A stretch of 64,000 nt of DNA from Ruegeria spongiae. Lineage in GTDB: Bacteria; Pseudomonadota; Alphaproteobacteria; Rhodobacterales; Rhodobacteraceae. The stretch lies in contig NZ_JAMFMB010000002.1 of the NCBI RefSeq assembly GCF_023502395.1, forward strand, positions 124,001 through 188,000, given 5' to 3'. A program made the translations under genes and the position numbers. Below are positions 16,565-26,001 of this stretch, in pieces; positions within the stretch are counted from its first letter, which is position 1, and every line of letters starts with the position of its first letter. The notes under the pieces are model-generated. The model worked only from the letters and a program-made list of their open reading frames with translations. It did no database searches and was not told the origin of the DNA.

Positions 16565-18604
16565 ATGCTGGACGCAGAGCCGCTTTTGCGGGACGTCTTT
16601 GGATTTGACGCCTTCCGCCCCGGGCAGGAAGAGATCGTCGATGCGGTGACCTCTGGCGAAAACGTGCTGGCCATCATGCCCACCGGCGGGGGCAAATCGC
16701 TGTGTTTCCAACTGCCAGCGCTGATGCGCGACGGGGTCACCGTGGTGATCTCGCCGCTGATTGCGCTGATGCGCGATCAGGTCCGCGCCCTGCAAGAGGC
16801 GGGCGTGTCGGCGGGCGCGCTGACCTCGGGCAACACACCGGAAGAGAACGATCAGGTCCATGCCGCGCTTGAGGCCGGGCAGCTCAAGCTGCTCTATATC
16901 GCGCCCGAACGTCTGGCGGCGGGCTCGGCCATGGGGCTCTTGCGCCGCATCGGCGTCAGCCTGATCGCCGTGGACGAGGCCCATTGCGTCAGCCAGTGGG
17001 GTCATGATTTCCGCCCCGATTACCTTCGCATCGGCGAATTGCGCCACGCGCTGGGCGTGCCTTTGGCCGCCTTCACCGCCACGGCGGACGCCGAAACCCG
17101 AGATGAGATCGTCACCAAACTGTTCGAGGACCAGCCGCCGCGCATCTTTCTGCACGGGTTCGATCGGCCCAATCTGCATCTGGCTTTTGCCGCCAAGGAC
17201 AGCCCGCGCCGCCAGATCCTCGATTTCGCCGAGGCCCGGCGCGGCCAGTCCGGCATCGTCTATTGCGGCACCCGCAACAAGACCGAGGCGCTGGCCGCCG
17301 CGCTGCGCGAACAGGGTCACAACGCCTGCCATTATCACGGCGGGATGGAGGCCGGTGACCGGCGCCATGTCGAAACCCGCTTTGCCCGCGAGGATGGGCT
17401 GATCGTGGTGGCGACGGTGGCCTTTGGCATGGGCATCGACAAGCCCGACATCCGTTGGGTCGCCCACGCCGACCTGCCGAAATCCATCGAGGCCTATTAT
17501 CAGGAAATCGGCCGTGCCGGGCGCGATGGCGCCCCGGCTGAAACGCTGACCCTGTTCGGGCCGGATGACATTCGTCTGCGGCGCTCGCAGATCGACGAGG
17601 GGCTGGCCCCGCCGGAACGGCGCGCGGCGGATCATGGGCGGTTGAACCATCTGCTTGGGCTGGCCGAAGCGCTGGAGTGCCGCCGCAAATCCCTGCTGGG
17701 CTACTTCGGGGAAGAGGCTGAAAACTGCGGCAAATGCGATCTCTGCGACCGGCCTGCCAAGATCATGGACGGCACCGAACAGGTGCGCATGGCGCTCTCG
17801 GCAATCCTGAGGACCGAGGAATGGTTCGGCGCCGGGCATCTGATCGACATTCTGGTGGGCAATGAGACCGACCGGGTGCGCGAACGGCGGCACGATCAGT
17901 TGCAGACCTTTGGCGTCGGGCGCGGGCAGAGCAAACAGCACTGGCAGGCGATCTTTCGCCAGATGATGGGCCATGATCTGATCCGCCCCGACCCCGAACG
18001 CCACGGTGCCCTGCGCATGACCCAAGGTGCGTTGCCGATCCTGAAAGGCCAGGCCAGCATCCGCCTGCGCCAGGACACGATCAAGGCGGCGGGACGGCGT
18101 CCGGCGGTCAAGGCGATGGTCTCGGACGAGGACGCGCCGCTGCTTTCCGCGCTCAAGGCCAAGCGGCGGGGGCTTGCCGAGGCCTCCAAAGTGCCGGCTT
18201 ATGTGATTTTCCCTGACCGCACCCTGATCGAGATGGCCGAGAAACGCCCCGCCACACTGGACGAGATGGCGCGCATCAGCGGCGTTGGGGCCAAGAAACT
18301 GGACCGGTATGGCGCAACGTTCCTGCAGGTGATCACCGGGGCGGAAGACAGTCACCATCCGCAGCAACGCAAGCTTGCAGGATCGGGCAAGGCGGCGCTG
18401 TTCGATCAACTGCTTGAGGCCCAGACCGAACTCGCGCGCGGTGCCGATGGCACGCACAAACCGCTCAGTTGTTCGGCGGCGCAGCTGGCCAAGGTCGCTC
18501 AGCTGCAGGCGGGCGACCAGAATGGGCTGGAGCGGGTCTTGGGCGAAAGCCGGGCTGAACGTTTTGGCCCGGCGTTTCTGGACGTGCTGCGCGCGGCGGG
18601 CTAG
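16565..18604 (+). CDS. recQ: ATP-dependent DNA helicase RecQ
   Basis: A 679-residue 3'-5' DNA helicase for recombination and fork repair. Order of domains: helicase core with Walker A TGGGKS (about 39-44), the DEAH box VDEAHC, the aromatic-rich loop SQWGHDFRPDY, motif VI region QEIGRAGRDG; a zinc-binding RQC domain with Cys residues at CRRKSLLGYF and CGKCDLCD; and a C-terminal HRDC domain (LIEMAEKRPATLDEMARISGVG). It is followed 27 bases later by yaaA on the same strand. No LexA box was found upstream. Confidence 0.96.
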   Translation: MLDAEPLLRDVFGFDAFRPGQEEIVDAVTSGENVLAIMPTGGGKSLCFQLPALMRDGVTVVISPLIALMRDQVRALQEAGVSAGALTSGNTPEENDQVHAALEAGQLKLLYIAPERLAAGSAMGLLRRIGVSLIAVDEAHCVSQWGHDFRPDYLRIGELRHALGVPLAAFTATADAETRDEIVTKLFEDQPPRIFLHGFDRPNLHLAFAAKDSPRRQILDFAEARRGQSGIVYCGTRNKTEALAAALREQGHNACHYHGGMEAGDRRHVETRFAREDGLIVVATVAFGMGIDKPDIRWVAHADLPKSIEAYYQEIGRAGRDGAPAETLTLFGPDDIRLRRSQIDEGLAPPERRAADHGRLNHLLGLAEALECRRKSLLGYFGEEAENCGKCDLCDRPAKIMDGTEQVRMALSAILRTEEWFGAGHLIDILVGNETDRVRERRHDQLQTFGVGRGQSKQHWQAIFRQMMGHDLIRPDPERHGALRMTQGALPILKGQASIRLRQDTIKAAGRRPAVKAMVSDEDAPLLSALKAKRRGLAEASKVPAYVIFPDRTLIEMAEKRPATLDEMARISGVGAKKLDRYGATFLQVITGAEDSHHPQQRKLAGSGKAALFDQLLEAQTELARGADGTHKPLSCSAAQLAKVAQLQAGDQNGLERVLGESRAERFGPAFLDVLRAAG

Positions 18605-18631
18605 GTCTGGACGGGAACAGGGAGGGGCGAC

Positions 18632-19438
18632 ATGCTTGTAGTGATTTCTCCGGCCAAGCGGCTGGACTGGGCAGAGCGCAACGTCGCGCCGACGCAACCC
18701 GATTTTCAGGACGACGCCATCCGGCTGGCAAAGACGGCGCGCAACCTGACACTGGGTGATCTGCGCAAATTGATGGGGTTGAGCGATGATCTGGCCCGGC
18801 TCAACCGCGACCGGTTCCGCGCCTTTGCCGATGCGCCTGCGCCGGATGCTGTGCGCCCCGCCGCGCTGGCCTTTGCGGGCGATACCTATCAGGGGCTGGA
18901 AGCCACAACGCTCGACGCGGACGAGATGCGCTGGGCGCAGGATCATCTGCGCATTCTGTCGGGGCTTTATGGCGTGCTGAGGCCCTTGGACGCGATCCAG
19001 CCCTATCGGTTGGAAATGGGCAGCAGGCTGAAAACCCGGCGCGGCAAATCGCTTTATGATTACTGGCGCGATCAGCTCAGCAAGGCGCTCAACGCGCAGG
19101 CTGCCGAGACCGGGGCAGATGTGCTGATAAACTGCGCCAGCCAGGAATATTTTGGTGCCGTCGCGCCTGCCGCGCTGAAACTGCGGGTGATCACGCCGGT
19201 GTTCATGGAAGACAAGGCCGGCGCCCCCAAGATCGTCAGTTTCTTTGCAAAGAAAGCGCGCGGTGCCATGGCGCGGTATATTATCCGCAACCGTCTCACC
19301 GACCCGGCGGGGCTGCTGGACTTCGACACCGGCGGCTACCAATACCAGCCCGAGATGTCTGGCCCCGACCGGCCCGTCTTTCTGCGGCCCTATGCGGTCG
19401 CGGCGGAAACCTCAGCCGCGCAGACGCTCGACGCCTGA
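18632..19438 (+). CDS. yaaA: Peroxide stress protein YaaA (DUF328)
   Basis: A 268-residue cytoplasmic protein starting MLVVISPAKRLDW. Family motifs are YQGLEATTLDADEMRWAQDHLRILSGLYGVLRPLD, YRLEMG, and INCASQEYFGAV. In Escherichia coli YaaA lowers free iron and protects DNA during peroxide stress. Its pairing here with recQ, a DNA repair helicase, is consistent with a shared stress theme, but the 27-base gap is the only evidence for co-transcription. Confidence 0.93.
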   Translation: MLVVISPAKRLDWAERNVAPTQPDFQDDAIRLAKTARNLTLGDLRKLMGLSDDLARLNRDRFRAFADAPAPDAVRPAALAFAGDTYQGLEATTLDADEMRWAQDHLRILSGLYGVLRPLDAIQPYRLEMGSRLKTRRGKSLYDYWRDQLSKALNAQAAETGADVLINCASQEYFGAVAPAALKLRVITPVFMEDKAGAPKIVSFFAKKARGAMARYIIRNRLTDPAGLLDFDTGGYQYQPEMSGPDRPVFLRPYAVAAETSAAQTLDA

Positions 19439-19461
19439 GAAACTGTGACGAAGGTATCGAC

Positions 19462-20250
19462 TCAATGTGGCGCGATGGCCGGAAAACCTTGACCGGTGGC
19501 GCGCCGCAACTCATCAACGGCGCGGGCCAGCGCCGGTCCGACACTGTCGTGAATTCTGTCATCGCTCAGCGCATCCGAAGTCGCGCCGCTGAAGAACGCA
19601 ACCGGCGCGCCGAATTCTGACGGGCGGTAAGGGGTCGCCAGCGCATTGATGGATTGCGCAAAACGCTCCGGTCCGCTGACAAAGGCATAGCCCTTGGCCA
19701 GCAACTGCTCACGTGCCTGTTCGGTCAGCCGTGTCAGCGCCTGCCCCTGATCCTCGGGCAAGAGCGCGGCCAGCTTGGCCGTCTCTTCATCGGTCAATGC
19801 GCCGACATAGGCCGCCCCCGAGGAAGAAGACAGCATCGGCATGCGATACCCCACATCCAGCCAGATCGAGGGCGAACCCGCTGGCCGCCAGGTCTTGACC
19901 ATCAGCATCTTGCCGTCATCCTGAATCGAAACTCCGATCAGCGTGGCGGTTTCGTCCGCAAGCCGTTGCATGATCGACGTGGCAATCTCGACAAACGAAA
20001 AGGAGGCCGCCGCGATATTGCCAAGCGCCAGCGCGGCGGGACCAAGCCGGTATTTGTCGTGATGACGGCCATGGGTCAGATAGCCCAGAGCGCAAAGCGT
20101 GAAGGTCAGCCGCGAGACGGTTGACCGGGGAATGCCGGTGCGCTCGGACAGGTCCAGATTGCCCAACCCGTTATCGGTGGGACGAAAAGCCCGCAAGATG
20201 CTCAACCCGCGCGCCAATGTGTTGGCATAGCGTTTGTCACTATCCGGCAT
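19462..20250 (-). CDS. IclR family transcriptional regulator
   Basis: A 262-residue regulator with an N-terminal winged helix (about 8-65; RGLSILRAF, IPRSTVSRLTFTL) and a C-terminal IclR effector-binding domain (ALATPYRPSEFGAPVAFF). It is the last gene of the beta-oxidation-type operon and overlaps the preceding acyl-CoA dehydrogenase by 11 bases. The ATG at 20250 is preferred to the ATG six bases upstream because GGGGAG is spaced 7 bases from it. It likely controls this operon in response to a pathway acyl-CoA or acid. Confidence 0.9.
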   Translation of the reverse strand: MPDSDKRYANTLARGLSILRAFRPTDNGLGNLDLSERTGIPRSTVSRLTFTLCALGYLTHGRHHDKYRLGPAALALGNIAAASFSFVEIATSIMQRLADETATLIGVSIQDDGKMLMVKTWRPAGSPSIWLDVGYRMPMLSSSSGAAYVGALTDEETAKLAALLPEDQGQALTRLTEQAREQLLAKGYAFVSGPERFAQSINALATPYRPSEFGAPVAFFSGATSDALSDDRIHDSVGPALARAVDELRRATGQGFPAIAPH

Positions 20251-21406
20251 TGGCATTCTCCCCGGTTGTTTCAGACCCACCGCTGAACGCGATGAAGCGG
20301 TCCAGATGGTGGTCCACATCGCCAAAGATGTGATCGATCATCACAAGGCGACGGGCGTAATGGGACAGGGCGTATTCGTCGGTCATGCCGATTCCGCCAT
20401 GCATCTGGATGCACTCCTCGGCCACCAGCGCACCGACCCGACCGATCAGGTTCTTGGTCGCGCTCACATGGCACTCGCGGGTGAGGCGGTCGGCCTCCAG
20501 ATGACCGGCCAGATTGATCACCGCCGAGCGCGCCTGTTCAATCTCGATCAGCATGCCGGCCAGCCTATGCTGCAATGCCTGAAAGCTGCCGATCGGCACG
20601 CCGAACTGCTTGCGCTCTTGCAGATACGCCACCGTCAGGGCCTTGGCCACCTCCATCGCTCCAAGCGCCTCGGCGCAAAGCGCCAGGGTCGCGCGGGCAT
20701 GGGCTGCCTCCAGCGCCGCATGGGCCTGGCCGGGTTGCCCCAGTCGCTGGCTCTGATCGACGGTGACGGCATCCAGCGTGATGCGGGCCGAGGATGTGCC
20801 GTCGACATTGAGATGACCGGTGCAACTCACGCCCGCAGTCGTGGAGGGGACCAGAAACAGCGAAATTCCATGCTCGTCGGTTGGTCCGCCCTCTTCACGG
20901 GCCGAGACCAGCAGCATGTCGGCCTGCGCGCCGTTGAGGACATGCACCTTGGCGCCGTTCAGCACAAATTGCCCATTGGCAGCGCTTGCGCGCGTGGTCA
21001 CGTGGCCCAGATCATAGCGCGATTGCGGTTCGGAATGGGCAAGCGCGAGGATGGTTTCTCCGGCAATGGTCTGTTGTAGCAGCGCGCTATGGCCGTCCGC
21101 ATCCAGAGCGGCCAGCAGACCACCCGCCAGAACCGCCGACCCCAGAACCGGTTCGATCACACCGGCGCGGCCCAGTTCCTGAAACACGACCATCATATCT
21201 GTGCCGGTGCCACCATAGCCGCCCTGTTCCGGGGCAAAGACTGCGCCGAGAATGCCCAGCTCGGCCAGGTCCGAGAACAGGCCCGTGTCGTAGGACTGCC
21301 CCGAGGCCAGCACAGTGCGCCGGGCCTCATGGCTGTAGCGATCGTTCAGAAACCGTCGCAGCATGTCCCGCAGCATCACCTGATCTTCATTCAGTTCGAA
21401 ATCCAT
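20240..21406 (-). CDS. Acyl-CoA dehydrogenase, subunit lacking the C-terminal catalytic motif
   Basis: A 388-residue flavoprotein with the acyl-CoA dehydrogenase architecture: N-terminal helical domain (1-120), beta domain (ILALAHSEPQSRYD), and C-terminal helices (QERKQFGVPIGSFQALQHRLA, CIQMHGGIGMTDEYALSHYARR). It ends soon after this and has no GTxEIQ-type motif where ordinary enzymes carry the catalytic glutamate. That, and its position directly after another acyl-CoA dehydrogenase gene with a 12-base gap, suggest it is one half of a heteromeric dehydrogenase of the kind known from steroid side-chain degradation. Confidence 0.88.
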   Translation of the reverse strand: MDFELNEDQVMLRDMLRRFLNDRYSHEARRTVLASGQSYDTGLFSDLAELGILGAVFAPEQGGYGGTGTDMMVVFQELGRAGVIEPVLGSAVLAGGLLAALDADGHSALLQQTIAGETILALAHSEPQSRYDLGHVTTRASAANGQFVLNGAKVHVLNGAQADMLLVSAREEGGPTDEHGISLFLVPSTTAGVSCTGHLNVDGTSSARITLDAVTVDQSQRLGQPGQAHAALEAAHARATLALCAEALGAMEVAKALTVAYLQERKQFGVPIGSFQALQHRLAGMLIEIEQARSAVINLAGHLEADRLTRECHVSATKNLIGRVGALVAEECIQMHGGIGMTDEYALSHYARRLVMIDHIFGDVDHHLDRFIAFSGGSETTGENANAG

Positions 21407-21418
21407 CTGCCTACCTCG

Positions 21419-22615
21419 TCAAAGCCCAAGCGCGGATTTGGCGATGATCGTGCGTTGGACCTCATTCGAGCCACCAAAAATCGACAATTTGCGCATGTTG
21501 AAATATCCCGGCGCGGCGGCGGGCGCGTGGTCCGGCCCCAGCGGGTCGGCATTGTCGCCGCCATCCAGAAAATCGGGCAGGTAGGGCATCGCGTCCGGCC
21601 CCACCGCGCGACGCAGCAGCGCGCTCAATTCCTGCCGCAGCAACGTGCCCTTGACCTTGAGCATCGAACTTTCGACCCCCGGTGCCTGACCTTTGGCAGC
21701 AGCGCTTATCATCCGCAGATTGGTGGTGCGCATCGCCATCAGATCAATCTCGACCTGCGCCATGCGGGCGGCGAAATGCGGGTTCTGATCCAGCGGCCTG
21801 CCGCCTGCCATCGTCTGCGCGGCCACCTGTTTCAGCGTAACAAGCGCAGCGTCGGAAAACCCCACACCCGCGATGTTGGTGCGCTCATGGGTCAGCAGGT
21901 ATTTTGCATAGGTCCAGCCCTTGTTTTCTTCCCCCACGAGGTTTTCGGCAGGCACACGGACATTGTCGAAAAACACCTCGTTCACTTCCGCCTCGCCGTC
22001 GATCAGCACGATGGGGCGGACGGTGACACCGGGGGTGTTCATGTCGATCAGCAGAAAGGAAATCCCCTCCTGTTTCTTGGCATCGGGGTCGGTGCGCACC
22101 AGACAGAAGATCCAGTTGGCATACTGACCCAGCGTGGTCCAGGTCTTTTGCCCGTTGACCACGTAATGGTCGCCCTCGCGCACCGCGCGGGTTCTGAGCG
22201 ATGCCAGATCGGATCCGGCACCGGGTTCGGAGTAGCCCTGACACCACCAGTGTTCACCGCTCAGGATCGGCGGCAGAAAGCGTTGCCGCTGTTCCTCGGT
22301 GCCGAATTTGAACAGAACGGGCGCAAGCATCTTCAGCCCAAAGGGCACGATGCGCGGCGCGTGGGCGCGGCAGGCTTCTTCTTCAAAGATCTGGCGCTGC
22401 ACCGCATCCCACTCCGCACCGCCATATTGGCGGGGCCAGCTCATCGCCAGCCAACCGCGCGCGTTCAGCATCGCGTGCCAGTCCTGCATCTCGACCTTGG
22501 TCAGCCGCTTGCCCAGCCGTACCTTTTCGCGGACGCGCTCAGACAGGTTCTCGGCGAGAAACCCGCGCAGTTCAGCGCGAAATGCGTCCTGCTCCGGTGT
22601 GTATGACAGGTCCAT
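21419..22615 (-). CDS. Acyl-CoA dehydrogenase
   Basis: A 398-residue FAD-dependent acyl-CoA dehydrogenase, probably introducing an alpha,beta double bond in an acyl-CoA. It shows WCQGYSEPGAGSDLASLRTRA (FAD/substrate strand), NGQKTWTTLGQYANWIFCLVRT and the C-terminal LSIFGGSNEVQRTIIAK. The position of the classic catalytic Glu (as in YEGTxxIQ) is Gly here. ATG 22615 overlaps the thiolase stop as TGATG. Together with the next gene it likely forms a heteromer. The chain length or structure of the acyl group is not readable. Confidence 0.9.
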   Translation of the reverse strand: MDLSYTPEQDAFRAELRGFLAENLSERVREKVRLGKRLTKVEMQDWHAMLNARGWLAMSWPRQYGGAEWDAVQRQIFEEEACRAHAPRIVPFGLKMLAPVLFKFGTEEQRQRFLPPILSGEHWWCQGYSEPGAGSDLASLRTRAVREGDHYVVNGQKTWTTLGQYANWIFCLVRTDPDAKKQEGISFLLIDMNTPGVTVRPIVLIDGEAEVNEVFFDNVRVPAENLVGEENKGWTYAKYLLTHERTNIAGVGFSDAALVTLKQVAAQTMAGGRPLDQNPHFAARMAQVEIDLMAMRTTNLRMISAAAKGQAPGVESSMLKVKGTLLRQELSALLRRAVGPDAMPYLPDFLDGGDNADPLGPDHAPAAAPGYFNMRKLSIFGGSNEVQRTIIAKSALGL

Positions 22616-23793
22616 CAGAAAATCTCGAACAGGCCAGCGGCTCCCTGACCGCCCCCGATGCACATGGTCACCACGCCCAGCTTCGCGCCCCGGCGCTTGC
22701 CTTCCAGCATCAAATGCCCGGTCATGCGCGCGCCGGTCATGCCAAACGGGTGCCCGATCGAGATCGAGCCGCCATTGACGTTGCAGATCGCGGGGTCAAT
22801 CCCCAGCCGGTCGCGGCAATAAAGCGCCTGGCTGGCGAAGGCTTCGTTCAATTCCCACAGGTCGATATCCTGCACGCTCAACCCGTGACGTTCCAGCAGG
22901 CGGGGTACCGCAAAGACCGGCCCGATGCCCATCTCGTCGGGCTCACACCCGGCAACGGCAAAGCCCTTGAAGGCCCCCAGCGGTGTGACGCCCTCGCGCG
23001 CGGCCACGTCTTCGTCCATGAGAACCAGCGCGGCAGCTCCGTCGGAAAGCTGCGAGGCGTTGCCTGCTGTGATGAACTGCCCCTCGCCGCGCACCGGAGG
23101 CAGGCCTGAAAGCCCCTCGAGCGTGGTGTTGGGCCGGTTGCAGTCATCCATGGCAAACGTCACCTCCTTGCGGGTGACCTCGCCGGTTTCGCGATCCTTG
23201 AAGGCCTGCGTCACCGTGATCGGCACGATTTCGTCATCCAGCTTTCCGGCGGCCTGTGCGGCGGCGGTGCGCTGCTGGCTTTGCAGTGCCAACTCATCCT
23301 GCGCCTCGCGGCTGACATCATAGCGCGCGGCGACGATATCGGCGGTTTCGATCATGCTCAGGTAGATGTCGGGCTTGTGTTCGGTGATCCACGGTTCCTG
23401 CGCTTGCGGCGGGCGCGAAGGGGGCATCTGGCTGATGCTTTCGACCCCGCCCGCGATGGCGGCGGGCGCCTTTTCCATCGTGATCGCGTGGGCCGCCATT
23501 GCAACCGCCTGCAGCCCGGACGAGCAGAACCGGTTCACTGTCGCCGCCGCCACCGAGACTGGCAGCCCGGCCCGGATCACCGCTTGCCGCGCGATATTGC
23601 CGCCGGTTATGCCTTCGGGATAGCCGCAGCCGACAAAGGCGTCTTCCAGCAGGCCTGTATCGATACCGGCCCGGGCTACCGCATGTTCGATGGCATGGCC
23701 CGCCATCGTCGCCCCGTGGGTCTCGTTGAACGCTCCGCGATAGGATTTGGCCAGCCCGGTGCGGGCGGTCGAGGCTATGACGGCTTGTTTCAT
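22615..23793 (-). CDS. Acetyl-CoA C-acyltransferase (thiolase)
   Basis: A 392-residue degradative-type thiolase that cleaves 3-oxoacyl-CoA with CoA. Catalytic features: nucleophilic Cys in [11 protein letters not shown] (about residue 90), His in [10 protein letters not shown], and the second Cys in [13 protein letters not shown] near the end. It lies 11 bases after the fused hydratase/dehydrogenase gene and is coupled to the acyl-CoA dehydrogenase pair, giving all the enzymes of one beta-oxidation turn in one operon. Confidence 0.93.
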   Translation of the reverse strand: MKQAVIASTARTGLAKSYRGAFNETHGATMAGHAIEHAVARAGIDTGLLEDAFVGCGYPEGITGGNIARQAVIRAGLPVSVAAATVNRFCSSGLQAVAMAAHAITMEKAPAAIAGGVESISQMPPSRPPQAQEPWITEHKPDIYLSMIETADIVAARYDVSREAQDELALQSQQRTAAAQAAGKLDDEIVPITVTQAFKDRETGEVTRKEVTFAMDDCNRPNTTLEGLSGLPPVRGEGQFITAGNASQLSDGAAALVLMDEDVAAREGVTPLGAFKGFAVAGCEPDEMGIGPVFAVPRLLERHGLSVQDIDLWELNEAFASQALYCRDRLGIDPAICNVNGGSISIGHPFGMTGARMTGHLMLEGKRRGAKLGVVTMCIGGGQGAAGLFEIF

Positions 23794-23804
23794 GGCAGGG
23801 ATCC

Positions 23805-25892
23805 TTATGTGTTCAGGCTGGAGAATGTCTTGCCGTCAGCCACCAGGCGCTGCAACAGCGGCGCGGGCTGCCAGAGGAAATCGTCCTCGGCGGCAAGGGT
23901 TGTGATGTCGCGCAGGATCTTATCGAGCCCGACCCGGTCGGCATAATACATCGGGCCACCGCGCCAACGCGGGAAGCCATAGCCGTTCAGCAAGGTGACA
24001 TCGACATCAAGCGGGCGCCGGGCGATACCGTCTTCGACCACCCGCGCGGCCTCGTTCACCATGGCCGCCATGTAGCGGTCGACGATCTCCTGCGCCGAAA
24101 GCGGGCGGGTCTTGACGCCTTTCGCTGTGCGTTCCGCCGCGATGATCGCGTCAACTTCGGGATCAGGTGTGGGACGGCCCTCGGCATAGAGGTAATAACC
24201 CCTTCCGGTCTTGCGGCCAAAGCGGCCCATTTCGCACAGGCGATCCGCAAACTCGGCATAGGCCTCGCACGGGTCGCGGGTGGGGGCCAGGCGCTTGCGG
24301 GTGGCCCAGCCGATGTCCAGCCCGGCCAGATCGCTCACCGCGTATGGTCCCATCGCCAGCCCGAACGCGACCAGCGCGCGGTCGACGTCATAGGGGCTGG
24401 CCCCGGCGATCACCGCACCGTCCAGAGCCTTGCGATACTGCGACAGGATGCGGTTGCCGATGAACCCGTCACAGACGCCCGAACGGACTGCCACTTTGCC
24501 TAGCGTCTTTGCCAGCGCAAAGCCGGTGGCGGTCACTTCGGGCGCAGTGTTGTCGGCGACGACGACCTCCAGCAGTTTCATGACATGGGCGGGCGAGAAG
24601 AAGTGCAGGCCGATCACGTCCCGGGGCCGCTCTGTCATGGCGGCGATGGCGTTCACATCCAGATACGACGTGTTGGTCGCCAGTATCGCGCCCGGTTTGC
24701 AGACCGCATCCAGCTTGCCGAACACCTCTTTCTTCACGTCGAGACTTTCAAATACCGCTTCAACAACCAGGTCACACGGCGCTAAATCGGCGTAATATTT
24801 TGTTGTTTTGAAACATTCCGCCTTTATCTGGACATATTTTGCCTCAGACAATTTGCTCCGTTTCACTGCGTTTTTCAACAGGCCGGTCACCGCCGCGTAC
24901 GCCCGCTCTGCGGCTTCGGAATCGCGTTCGGCAAGGGTGACGGACAGGCCGGACAGCAAGGCGCTGGTCGCAATGCCCGCGCCCATGGTGCCACCACCAA
25001 CCACGCCGATGGATTGGATGACGCGCGGGGCGATGCCCTTGATTTCGTCCAGTTTGCCGACTTGCCGTTCGGCAAAAAACGCATGGATCATTGCACCGCG
25101 TTGATCCGAATTCATCAGGTCGAGAAACAGCGCCCGCTCTTGCGTCAGCCCTTCGGCGAAGGGCAGGTCACACGCGCCCTGCAGCGCGTCCAGGGCTTTT
25201 TGTGGCGCGATCTGACCACGCGCAGATTTCGCCAGCCTGGTGCGTGCCGCGTCGAGCGCGCCCGGCTCCGGCGGATTGCAGGGCAGGGCGCTCGTGGGGC
25301 GCGGCGCGCGGCTTTCCTCGATCAACACTTTGGCATAATCCAGCCCGGCGCTGCGGGCGTCGTCGCCTTCGGCGATCTTGTCGATCAGCCCCAGGTCCAG
25401 CGCCTGCGCCGCGCCGATCTGGCGGCCCGAAGTGATCAAGTCGACCGCGCCCGAGAACGGCACCAGACGCGGCAGGCGCTGCGTGCCGCCCGCGCCGGGC
25501 AGCAGGCCCAGCGTCACCTCGGGCAATCCGAACCGGGCCGAGGCCAGCGCCACCCGATAATGGCCGCCCAGCGCCAGTTCCAGCCCGCCGCCCAAGGCTG
25601 TCCCGTGCAGGGCGATCACCACCGGTTTTGCGGTGGCCTCGATCCGATTGATCACCTCCGGCAGGGACGGGGGCAGCATGGGTTTGCCGAATTCGCGGAT
25701 ATCAGCGCCCGCGATGAAGGTCCGCCCCGCGCAGCAGATCACGATGGCTTTGACCTGATGGTCGGCAGCGGCTTGCGCCACGGTTTCGAACAATCCGGCG
25801 CGCACTGGCTGGGACACTGCATTGACCGGCGGGTTCGAGACTTCGATGACGGCAATGTCGCCGAGACGCTCCATCGTGACTGGGTTGTTCAA
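23805..25892 (-). CDS. Bifunctional enoyl-CoA hydratase / 3-hydroxyacyl-CoA dehydrogenase (FadJ/FadB-like)
   Basis: A 695-residue multifunctional beta-oxidation protein. The crotonase domain (about 1-190) has [23 protein letters not shown] and [15 protein letters not shown] with both catalytic glutamates. The NAD-binding dehydrogenase domain starts near 300 with [11 protein letters not shown], followed by [17 protein letters not shown] and [15 protein letters not shown]. The best start is TTG at 25892, giving [11 protein letters not shown] after GGAAAGGG with 7-base spacing; ATG 25874 is the alternative. No thiolase is fused; it is the next gene. Confidence 0.92.
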   Translation of the reverse strand: MNNPVTMERLGDIAVIEVSNPPVNAVSQPVRAGLFETVAQAAADHQVKAIVICCAGRTFIAGADIREFGKPMLPPSLPEVINRIEATAKPVVIALHGTALGGGLELALGGHYRVALASARFGLPEVTLGLLPGAGGTQRLPRLVPFSGAVDLITSGRQIGAAQALDLGLIDKIAEGDDARSAGLDYAKVLIEESRAPRPTSALPCNPPEPGALDAARTRLAKSARGQIAPQKALDALQGACDLPFAEGLTQERALFLDLMNSDQRGAMIHAFFAERQVGKLDEIKGIAPRVIQSIGVVGGGTMGAGIATSALLSGLSVTLAERDSEAAERAYAAVTGLLKNAVKRSKLSEAKYVQIKAECFKTTKYYADLAPCDLVVEAVFESLDVKKEVFGKLDAVCKPGAILATNTSYLDVNAIAAMTERPRDVIGLHFFSPAHVMKLLEVVVADNTAPEVTATGFALAKTLGKVAVRSGVCDGFIGNRILSQYRKALDGAVIAGASPYDVDRALVAFGLAMGPYAVSDLAGLDIGWATRKRLAPTRDPCEAYAEFADRLCEMGRFGRKTGRGYYLYAEGRPTPDPEVDAIIAAERTAKGVKTRPLSAQEIVDRYMAAMVNEAARVVEDGIARRPLDVDVTLLNGYGFPRWRGGPMYYADRVGLDKILRDITTLAAEDDFLWQPAPLLQRLVADGKTFSSLNT

Positions 25893-25958
25893 GTTCGATC
25901 CCTTTCCGGCAATTCTTCGCAGTGCCTGTGGGATAATCCGTTCCGATAAAAATTTCAA

Positions 25959-25988
25959 TATGCGGAATTTCGTGCCTGTATGTGGAAT
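25959..25988. promoter_or_regulatory. Two 10-bp repeats 20 bp apart ahead of the beta-oxidation operon
   Basis: TATGCGGAAT at 25959 and TATGTGGAAT at 25979 are direct repeats one base different and spaced exactly two helical turns. They read ATTCCRCATA on the operon strand. They lie in the 109-base gap upstream of the first gene of an operon ending in an IclR regulator, so they are candidate IclR half-sites. The evidence is by eye and modest. Confidence 0.4.
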
Positions 25989-26001
25989 ATGCTGCTGACG
26001 C

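Noticed and set aside
16523-19342. 939-codon open frame on the minus strand opposite recQ and yaaA
   Set aside because: Both plus-strand genes have full family motifs. The antisense frame is a GC-rich shadow with Arg/Gln/His/Pro-rich, motif-free translation.
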